This document shows, one piece after another, positions 34,357 to 40,231 of a DNA stretch of 40,231 nucleotides; positions within the stretch are counted from its first letter, which is position 1, and every line of letters starts with the position of its first letter. This DNA comes from Phycisphaerales bacterium (lineage in GTDB: Bacteria; Planctomycetota; Phycisphaerae; Phycisphaerales; SM1A02): positions 1-40,231 of the forward strand of contig JASMLR010000015.1 of the NCBI GenBank assembly GCA_030748575.1, in the 5' to 3' direction. Made by a program: the position numbers and the translations under genes. The notes under the pieces were generated by a model. That model did not search any database, had not been told where the DNA came from, and worked only from the letters and a program-made list of their open reading frames with translations.

Positions 34357-37300
34357 TCAGCAGGGGCTGCCGAAGTTCTCCAGCACGAGCAGAATGTCGT
34401 CGACAGTGTAAAGCGTGCCGAATCCGGCAACCGCCTCCAGGATGTCGTCCACATCCACAACTCCGTCGCCGGTCAGGTCGCCGTCGCATGGCTCGCCGCC
34501 GCAGTCGCCGTCAGGCCCTGCGATGGTGAGCACGCCCGTGCCCTGATCGCCGTCGTTCCAGCCGCCGACACGGATGATGACCACGTCGCCTTCGGTCACA
34601 TTGACCGTGACCTCGGACGTGTAGCCACCGCAACCGTCCGCGTCGTCATTGCAGGCGAGCAGGTCGCCTCCGCAGGCATCGGCGTACAGCACGAGGTCCG
34701 TGTCATAGTCGGCCGCATCGCATGTGCTGACAGTCAGGCTGCCATCGCCGCATGCGGTGTACCGGTACCAGATGTCGTGATACGTCTGGCCATCAAAGTC
34801 GCATTCGGTATGGGCCTGCCCGTCGGTCGTGGCATCCAGCGTACTGAAGTCCCACGATCCGTTCGGCAGATCAAACGCCTGGTGGCAATCGTCCGGACTC
34901 GGCGTCTCACCCACGGCAATCTGCACGAGGGCTTCATCCGAGTAGGCGCCGTCATACGTGCGGTAGGTGAACGCGTCCCCGCCCATGAACCCGGCGTCCG
35001 GCGTGTACGTCACGACATCACCGTATGAGGCCAGTGTGTAGGGGACGGACCCGATCGGCCCGCCATTCGGATCAGACAACCCGCCGCTGGCCGGCAGACT
35101 GGTGAGTTCGAATTCAAGCGGCAAGCCTTCCGAGGACGCGCCGTTGAGCTGAATGGCAACAGGCGTGTTCATGTCGGTTGCGGCGTCAACGTCTTCGGCC
35201 GAGGGCGGGCACGCATCGCCAGTGGATGCGATCTTGAGCGTCCACGCGTCCAGAGAACCCTGGTCGGCGCCGGCGTTGTCGCTGACGCGGAGCGTCCAGG
35301 TGCCTGTGACGATTTCGCCGACGAAGTCCGCCAGCTCACCCGGGCCGTCCGGCAGGTCGCCGCCGTCATCGTCGTAGTAGCGATGCAGATTGTCGGTGCC
35401 ACCGCCTGACCGATCGTGCAGGCGAACCGTGACACCACTGGGGGCTTCCAGATCGATGATCAGGTCACCGATGTAGGTGTGCGTGACGTCCAGTTCGACG
35501 TCGATGTCGCCGATGCAGTACGCATCGTTGACGTCCAGCGTGCTGGTGATCTCGGTGTTGTCCGTGATCGGAATGGGCGTGTCATACGCCGTGTAGGTGA
35601 ATCGACCCACGTCGAGCGTGACGTCACGGGTGGTATCGCCCTCGCCAATCGGGTCGAGGTTGTCAAACGTCACGGCGCCATAGGCGAGCCCGGCGGGAAG
35701 GCTGTCGGCGGCGTCAGAGAAGCCGACGACGATCGTGGCAGTCTCGCCCAGATCGTTGAACTCGTACTGCACGGGGCCGGTGGTGCCATTGAGAGAGATC
35801 CAGGGCATGTCAGCAGACACCTCGAGCGTGAACGGTGACGGGCGGTTGCTTACCACCGTGTAGGTCTGCGTGGTCTCAAACGGTCCGCCGAGGGGGCCGC
35901 CGGCGACGAAGTCGTGCTCGGGCGTCGTATCAAACCCGGTCAGCCCGATCTCCAGGACGTGCGTGCGGGCCATCTCGACGTCATTGGTCTCATCGAAGAT
36001 GGACAGCACGGCCTCATAGGTGCCGTTGCTCCAGCCATCGGCCTGCACTACGACCAGGAGGTCGACGGTGCCGTCCGGAGCGATCGAGCCGGAACTCGGC
36101 CCGCTGATCGTCAGGAACGTGCTGCCCTTGATCGACGCCGACCAGTTGATCGTGTCCGGTGAGGCATTCTGGATGGTGTAGAGCACCTGCGACGGAATCG
36201 GATCGGCGCAGCCGCCGGTGCAGACGTGCAGGGAGTCTCCGGCCGGCTGCACATTCATGCCACGTCCGGGCAGGGTGTCGCAGACCGTGTTCCCAGTGCC
36301 GTCGGGATCCAGGTGGTCACTCAGGCCGGCGTTCCACGACGTGTAGAGGCGGCCGTACCAGTCTTCGGAGTCGTTGCCGCATGCAGCGTACCCGCCATGC
36401 AACTGCCCGATGACGCGATGATTCTGATCGAAGAGGGGGGAGCCGGAGGAGCCTGGCTCGGTGGTCCCGAGATCCCAGTCGATGATCCGGATGTGGTCGT
36501 CGCCAGGGCTGCCATAGCCGTAGATCTCGCTCGGGTCATAGTCAATTGACCAGCGTTTGGCGTCCACGTTGGGATGGTGAATGGCAACCGACCACTCCGA
36601 GGCCTGTGGTCCGGCGTCCCAGCCGCAATAGGAAATCTCCCAGTCGTCCTGAGGTGAGTTGTTCAGGCGGACGATGGTGTAATCACTCGCTGAGCCCGAG
36701 GCCAGGAAGTCTGACCCGGTCAGAAACTGGTCCAGCGGCGCGGTTTCGTTCCCGGCGCCCGGGCAGTTCACCGCGGGGTCGTTCTCGTAGTTCCAGTACG
36801 TCACCAGCGATGCCGCGTTTCCTGCGCCCACGCCGCAGTGATCGGCGGTCATGAACAGCGGGTCGCGGTCGTTGCGGATGTTGTTGACCATGAAACCGGT
36901 GCAGAAAAGCGATCCGCCAGTCGAGATCGCCGCCACGCATGGGATCTCATCCTCCCAGCCGACGGTCTCGGGGCAGGTGACGTCGTAGTTGCACGAGCCG
37001 GACCGGTTGTACTCGATCATGTCATAGAAGCCGCGGTAGCCAACGTTGATGCTGGTGAGCGTCACCTGATTCTCAACGAGCGATCGCTCCTTCGGATGGA
37101 CCGCGATCGAGATGAGCAGGTCATCGCCCGGAACCGGTGGCGTCCAGAGTTCGCCGTGATGCTTGTTGTCATCACTGGTGAACGGGCGAATGGAGTGCCG
37201 GCCGTCCGGTGTCGACACGGTCATTTCGGCAGAGTGCGGGAGCACCCAGCGTTCAAAGCCGAGGTTCATGGACACGGCCAGGGGAGAGGTGATGCGGAGC

Positions 37301-37548
37301 CGCCAGTTCAGCCGGCCGTCCGCCAGCACTTCCCAGATGCCCGAGTTCGCGGGCGTGAGCACGGCTTCGTGCGGAATGGCATACCGGGGCGCCAGGCCTG
37401 CCGCTTCACGAACGGCGTCCTCGACTTCCACGGCGTGGAAGTCGATGGAAGGCACGTCGATCGTCGGAACGATCTCAACCGGGCTGGCCGACGCACCGAT
37501 GGTTCCGCCGGCCACCAAGCCGAGCACAGTGATGACGCGAGTAAACAT
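34357..37548 (-). CDS. Secreted trypsin-like serine protease with P-domain and dockerin-like tail
   Basis: 1063 residues. Signal peptide to about residue 21 (GASAS). A prodomain-like region precedes a chymotrypsin-fold domain (about 180-400) with His237 in FMTADHCG, Asp289 in SASDYTIVRL and Ser368 in PGSSGSPLF, resembling lysyl endopeptidase-type enzymes, with many Cys pairs. Then an Ig/ASPM-like segment, a proprotein-convertase P-like domain (about 670-790, IDVELDVTHTYIGDLIIDLE), a cadherin-like stretch (VVTYTPDAGFMGGDAFTYRT) and a Cys-rich module. The tail (34357-34488) is CDGDLTGDGVVDVDDILEAV plus the short repeat and ENFGSPC, close to the thioredoxin protein's tail. ATG 37546-37548 has AGGAG 6-7 bases upstream. 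It is a single-gene unit followed by hairpins. Confidence 0.92.
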   Translation of the reverse strand: MFTRVITVLGLVAGGTIGASASPVEIVPTIDVPSIDFHAVEVEDAVREAAGLAPRYAIPHEAVLTPANSGIWEVLADGRLNWRLRITSPLAVSMNLGFERWVLPHSAEMTVSTPDGRHSIRPFTSDDNKHHGELWTPPVPGDDLLISIAVHPKERSLVENQVTLTSINVGYRGFYDMIEYNRSGSCNYDVTCPETVGWEDEIPCVAAISTGGSLFCTGFMVNNIRNDRDPLFMTADHCGVGAGNAASLVTYWNYENDPAVNCPGAGNETAPLDQFLTGSDFLASGSASDYTIVRLNNSPQDDWEISYCGWDAGPQASEWSVAIHHPNVDAKRWSIDYDPSEIYGYGSPGDDHIRIIDWDLGTTEPGSSGSPLFDQNHRVIGQLHGGYAACGNDSEDWYGRLYTSWNAGLSDHLDPDGTGNTVCDTLPGRGMNVQPAGDSLHVCTGGCADPIPSQVLYTIQNASPDTINWSASIKGSTFLTISGPSSGSIAPDGTVDLLVVVQADGWSNGTYEAVLSIFDETNDVEMARTHVLEIGLTGFDTTPEHDFVAGGPLGGPFETTQTYTVVSNRPSPFTLEVSADMPWISLNGTTGPVQYEFNDLGETATIVVGFSDAADSLPAGLAYGAVTFDNLDPIGEGDTTRDVTLDVGRFTYTAYDTPIPITDNTEITSTLDVNDAYCIGDIDVELDVTHTYIGDLIIDLEAPSGVTVRLHDRSGGGTDNLHRYYDDDGGDLPDGPGELADFVGEIVTGTWTLRVSDNAGADQGSLDAWTLKIASTGDACPPSAEDVDAATDMNTPVAIQLNGASSEGLPLEFELTSLPASGGLSDPNGGPIGSVPYTLASYGDVVTYTPDAGFMGGDAFTYRTYDGAYSDEALVQIAVGETPSPDDCHQAFDLPNGSWDFSTLDATTDGQAHTECDFDGQTYHDIWYRYTACGDGSLTVSTCDAADYDTDLVLYADACGGDLLACNDDADGCGGYTSEVTVNVTEGDVVIIRVGGWNDGDQGTGVLTIAGPDGDCGGEPCDGDLTGDGVVDVDDILEAVAGFGTLYTVDDILLVLENFGSPC

Positions 37549-37649
37549 CCAGATCTCCTCTTTCCTGATTCCGCCCCCTGTCAGGGGGGCCCATTACCGT
37601 ACCCCCGGCTAGGCGGCCACACAACCCAAATCCCGCCCAGTCAGCAGGT

Positions 37650-38435
37650 TCAGTGGGCTTTGGCCGCGGCTTCGGCTGCTGCGGCGCGAACGGCCCGCAT
37701 GGCGACGCGGGCGACCACCACGCTGGCGATGATCGCGGCGGCCAATCCCCCGAAGAGCGTGATTTCATGCACCAGACTGTCGCCGGCGGGCAGGTGGCCG
37801 CCCGAGGCCTTGACCTGGCGTGCCAGATCTGCTGCGTGCCGCGCGGCGTAGCCCACGTACACCGTCGAGAGATTGCCCGGGAACATGCCCAGACAGGCCA
37901 GCAGGTATGGCCGGAACCTCGCGCGGCTGACGGCCAGCAGATAGCAGAGGAGCGTGTAGTTGAGCGGGGAGAGCCGCAGCAGCACCATCAGGCGGAAGCC
38001 GGCGGACGAGGCTGCCGCATCGACGGCCTTGATCTTGGGGTGCCGCTCCAGCACACGTTCGATGCGGTTCCGGAGCGCTTTGCGGCCGAGCCAGAAGATG
38101 AAGATGGCCGTCAGCGTGCCCGCGAGCACCACCCATACCAGCCCCATCCAGAGGCCGAACATGGCTCCGGCGGCGATGGCCAACGCCGACTCCGGCACAA
38201 AGATCGAGGTGCCGATCAGAAAGGCGGCGATGAAAATGAGCGGGGCCCACGCCCCCAGCCGGGCAATCGCGTCCTCCATCGGCCCCAGGTAGGGGGCGAG
38301 CACAAAGTGGAAGAGCAGAAACAGCAGGCCCACCACAGCGAGGGCAGCCACGACCTTGATGGTGACGCCCAGCCAGGTGTGGTGACGGGCCGGAACGGCG
38401 GCGAGATCGAGATGGAGCGTGGGCGCGTTCGACAT
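37650..38435 (-). CDS. TVP38/TMEM64 (VTT-domain) membrane protein
   Basis: 261 residues. Several hydrophobic segments surround the VTT core: FLIGTSIFVPESALAIAAGA, FGLWMGLVWVVLAGTLTAIF and GFRLMVLLRLSPLNYTLLCY followed by FPGNLSTVYVGY. Members are inner-membrane proteins of the DedA/TVP38 group, possibly lipid or small-molecule transporters. ATG 38433-38435 is preferred because TATGCT lies 7 bases upstream; ATG 38445-38447 would add four residues. It lies between the protease and sulfotransferase genes on the same strand. Confidence 0.87.
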   Translation of the reverse strand: MSNAPTLHLDLAAVPARHHTWLGVTIKVVAALAVVGLLFLLFHFVLAPYLGPMEDAIARLGAWAPLIFIAAFLIGTSIFVPESALAIAAGAMFGLWMGLVWVVLAGTLTAIFIFWLGRKALRNRIERVLERHPKIKAVDAAASSAGFRLMVLLRLSPLNYTLLCYLLAVSRARFRPYLLACLGMFPGNLSTVYVGYAARHAADLARQVKASGGHLPAGDSLVHEITLFGGLAAAIIASVVVARVAMRAVRAAAAEAAAKAH

Positions 38436-38442
38436 GTCCCGG

Positions 38443-38448
38443 AGCATA
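38443..38448 (-). promoter_or_regulatory. Putative -10 hexamer TATGCT before the TVP38 gene
   Basis: TATGCT is 7 bases before ATG 38433-38435, with TTGTGC (38467-38472) 18 bases further upstream as a possible -35. The transcript would be leaderless. Confidence 0.4.
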
Positions 38449-38486
38449 TGGCCCCGCCCCAAATCGGCACAAGGGGCCCGGCGGCC

Positions 38487-39344
38487 TCAGGTGCTCGCGT
38501 GCAGTTTGTACCCATGACGCAGAAGTTCGGCGCCGGCAATCAACTCGAACGCTGCGACCTGGTCGTGGGTCATCTCGCGTTGCCAGCGGGCAACCGTCTC
38601 GCTGGAGATGCTGCTGGTGAGTCGCCGGAAGTGTGCGAACTCGGAGCGTTGGTCCTTCCCGGTCTTGGTGGGGTCCAATTGCCCCGGCTCCTGTTCAAGT
38701 TCAAGGTCGAGCGAGGCCATGATGCCGGCGAGGACACGGCCGGGCTCGGCCGTGAAGTCCTCGTAGCGCACCGTGAACACATTCGGCACGTCTTCCACGT
38801 CCGATGCGCAGCAGATACAGGATCGCCAGTACCTGGCAAACGTCGCCACGCTGGATCGCTGTGGAATGTTCGGGTGTGATTGCGCCGAGCAGAAGCAGTC
38901 CCGCCCGTCCCGAACGATGTGGATGAACCTCGCCTCCGGAAAGTGCTTCACGAGAAAGCGAAGGTGCTTGACATGCTGGGGCGTCTTCTCGACGAAGGTG
39001 CCCTCGCCGTGCCGCGACTCGAGCAGGCCGACACCTCTGGAGAAGAAGTCGACGATGTCTTTGGACTGGACGAACAGGCTGGAGGTGTCTTCCTTCGAGA
39101 GCTTGAAGTGGTCTCTTGCGAAGATGTTCCTGGCCGAGAAAATGCCCGTCTCCCCCTGAATGCTGAACAGCTTGCTGTGCGAGGCGAGCACCCGCTGCAG
39201 GAGGGTCGTCCCACTGCGGGGCGCGCCCACGACGAAGATCAGTCGACGGTCGCTCACGGTCCGCGGCATCCGCCACCGGATGTTGCGAACGATCAGGTGC
39301 GGGGTACGCAGGTGCGATGAGACAACAGCGGTCAGGGCGCTCAT
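38487..39344 (-). CDS. PAPS-dependent sulfotransferase family protein
   Basis: 285 residues. The 5'-phosphosulfate loop is VVGAPRSGTTLLQRVLASHS (about 38-57), the 3'-phosphate site is IHIVRDGRDCFCSAQSHPN, and VEKTPQHVKHLRF lies between them as usual. It is full length, unlike the one at base 31. It transfers sulfate to an unknown acceptor, perhaps a surface glycan; no signal peptide. The start ATG 39342-39344 has no Shine-Dalgarno or clear -10, so it is uncertain; ATG 39267-39269 is shorter. The TVP38 gene follows. Confidence 0.88.
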   Translation of the reverse strand: MSALTAVVSSHLRTPHLIVRNIRWRMPRTVSDRRLIFVVGAPRSGTTLLQRVLASHSKLFSIQGETGIFSARNIFARDHFKLSKEDTSSLFVQSKDIVDFFSRGVGLLESRHGEGTFVEKTPQHVKHLRFLVKHFPEARFIHIVRDGRDCFCSAQSHPNIPQRSSVATFARYWRSCICCASDVEDVPNVFTVRYEDFTAEPGRVLAGIMASLDLELEQEPGQLDPTKTGKDQRSEFAHFRRLTSSISSETVARWQREMTHDQVAAFELIAGAELLRHGYKLHAST

Positions 39345-39440
39345 GGGGGAAGGGGGGTGTGCGTGTGGCAGGTGCCGAGCGGACTGGGCCAACGGTGACG
39401 CTCGCCTGCACGCGTCGCCCATCGGCTGGGACGGGTGCTG

Positions 39441-39446
39441 TAGACT
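39441..39446 (+). promoter_or_regulatory. Putative -10 hexamer TAGACT of the tRNA-Gly gene
   Basis: TAGACT lies 17 bases upstream of the mature tRNA 5' end. No convincing -35 is seen. Confidence 0.35.
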
Positions 39447-39463
39447 ACCAGACCCAAAACCGC

Positions 39464-39535
39464 GCGGGCGTAGCTCAATGGTAGAGCGTCAGCCTTCCAA
39501 GCTGAATGTTGAGGGTTCGAGTCCCTTCGCCCGCT
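39464..39535 (+). tRNA. tRNA-Gly (anticodon TCC)
   Basis: A 72-base cloverleaf: acceptor GCGGGCG/CGCCCGC, D arm GTAGCTCAATGGTAGAGC, anticodon stem TCAGC/GCTGA around loop CTTCCAA (TCC), T arm GAGGGTTCGAGTCCCTT, and discriminator T as usual for glycine. CCA is not encoded. It reads GGA codons (and possibly GGG). Reverse-strand reading frames across it are artefacts. Confidence 0.96.
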
Positions 39536-39764
39536 TTCTGCTTCTGTCTTCGGGAACGTCACACAATGCATCGCCATCACACGTTTCGCCGAGCGTTGTG
39601 AGGATCTCGCGCACGGCGGGATTGTCAGCAATGGCCCCGGATGGCCGTGCTTTCGCAGGATTGAGTGCAAGCGTTTCGCGGCGTCCAATCGCACCCTTGA
39701 CCCATCGGCTGCCGATGCTATCTTCGGGGGAAGCGGGGACCCGGGGTCCCGAGGGAGAGACGAC

Positions 39765-40231
39765 ATGATGCAACACATGATGATCGCAGCAGCGCTGGTA
39801 GCCACGTCTGCCACCTTCGCCGGGACAATTGAATGTGCGGCGCCGCTGCATACCGCCAAACTCACGGCGGATGATGGGGACAGTGACGACCGCTTCGGCT
39901 CCAGCGTCGCCATCTCAGGCGGCGTGGCGGTGATTGGGGCCGATGGCGACGACGACAACGGCTCCGACTCCGGCAGCGCGTATGTCTTCGAGCAGCAGGT
40001 GGATGGCACTTGGTCACACATTGCCAAACTCACGGCGGATGATGGGGACAGTGGCGACGAATTTGGCATCAGCGTCGCCATCTCAGGCGGCGTGGCGGTG
40101 GTTGGGGCCTGGGGCGACGAGGACAACGGCTCCTGGTCCGGCAGCGCGTATATCTTCGAGCAGCAGGCGGGCGGCACCTGGCTGCAGATCGCCAAACTCA
40201 CGGCGGATGATGGGGCCAGGAACGTAAACTA
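39765..40231 (+). CDS. Secreted FG-GAP repeat protein, 3' end outside the window
   Basis: 155 codons are visible and open to the edge. A signal peptide MMQHMMIAAALVATSATFAG is followed by integrin-like FG-GAP repeats of 56 residues: FGSSVAISGGVAVIGADGDD then GSAYVFEQQVDGTW, each starting with AKLTADDGD. These build beta-propellers that bind calcium or partners. GGGAG lies 7 bases before ATG 39765. The third repeat stops matching after base 40,214 (reading ADDGARNVN), perhaps a sequence-end error. Role unknown; probably surface or extracellular. Confidence 0.85.
   Translation, partial: MMQHMMIAAALVATSATFAGTIECAAPLHTAKLTADDGDSDDRFGSSVAISGGVAVIGADGDDDNGSDSGSAYVFEQQVDGTWSHIAKLTADDGDSGDEFGISVAISGGVAVVGAWGDEDNGSWSGSAYIFEQQAGGTWLQIAKLTADDGARNVN
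39855..40231 (+). repeat. 168-bp tandem repeats inside the FG-GAP gene
   Basis: GCCAAACTCACGGCGGATGA recurs at 39855, 40023 and 40191, a period of exactly 168 bases (56 codons). Copies one and two are highly similar, and the third is cut off. Confidence 0.85.

Noticed and set aside
39341-40201. Minus-strand frames across the tRNA, with peptides such as RRDSNPQHSAWKADALPLSY and KRAKGLEPSTFSLEG
   Set aside because: These are well-known false proteins produced by reading tRNA-Gly backwards.
1-40231. CRISPR arrays, transposases, phage genes, restriction or toxin-antitoxin systems
   Set aside because: Looked for on both strands; no direct-repeat/spacer pattern and no matching proteins were seen.

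Overview
The window reads as chromosomal DNA of a GC-rich planctomycete, most likely class Phycisphaerae. The reasons are: six secreted proteins that end in short dockerin-like tails ending -FGxxC or -WGxC, ThuA/DUF1080 and sugar-isomerase genes, TPR-sulfotransferase and FG-GAP proteins, a lone prepilin-like secreted protein, and coding that fills almost all of the DNA. I see no phage genes, transposase, CRISPR array or rRNA. The length (40,231 bp) and two damaged-looking ends (a frameshift near base 31 and a repeat that breaks off at base 40,215) would fit an environmental fosmid insert or contig; this is inference.

Layout. 1-3641: a broken TPR-sulfotransferase (-), diverging from a divergent trigger factor and an overlapping TPR lipoprotein (+). 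3774-10468 (-): Mn-type superoxide dismutase, two tandem Fluc/CrcB fluoride channels, a cytochrome c/FG-GAP/TPR fusion, and a degenerate alkaline-phosphatase-fold TPR protein; a 103-bp element with 21-bp perfect inverted ends lies inside the tail of the first channel gene. 10579-10695: a 38-residue membrane protein (+). 10697-13641 (-): beta-CASP metallo-beta-lactamase, EamA exporter and esterase in one tight operon. 13755-16187 (+): secreted subtilase. 16275-21086 (+): molybdopterin adenylyltransferase, SufE, APC permease, TIM-barrel sugar isomerase, ThuA-DUF1080 protein. 21096-29756 (-): a run of secreted or surface proteins (beta-helix, gingipain-like C25 peptidase, thioredoxin/beta-helix, prepilin-like protein, a family of unknown function). 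29920-34225 (-): nadA-nadB plus an ANKH/MATE-like transporter, start and stop codons overlapping. 34357-39344 (-): secreted trypsin-like protease, TVP38/TMEM64 protein, sulfotransferase. 39464-40231 (+): tRNA-Gly(TCC) and the start of a secreted FG-GAP repeat protein.

Two styles of gene organisation stand out. Cytoplasmic and inner-membrane genes are packed into operons whose stop and start codons share ATGA or GTGA (2220, 8723, 9235, 12268, 19758, 31269, 32888). Several operon-leading genes have no Shine-Dalgarno site but carry a TAnnnT hexamer 6-10 bases before the start codon, as expected of leaderless mRNAs. Secreted proteins instead sit in single-gene units, most with a clear Shine-Dalgarno and a hairpin after the stop, and six share the tail. 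The most interesting candidate system is this set of three proteases (S8, C25, S1-like), a thioredoxin-fold protein, a beta-helix protein and an unknown protein carrying one common C-terminal module, which may be an extracellular proteolytic kit held by an unidentified partner. Assignments rest on motif recognition by eye; no database search was run.
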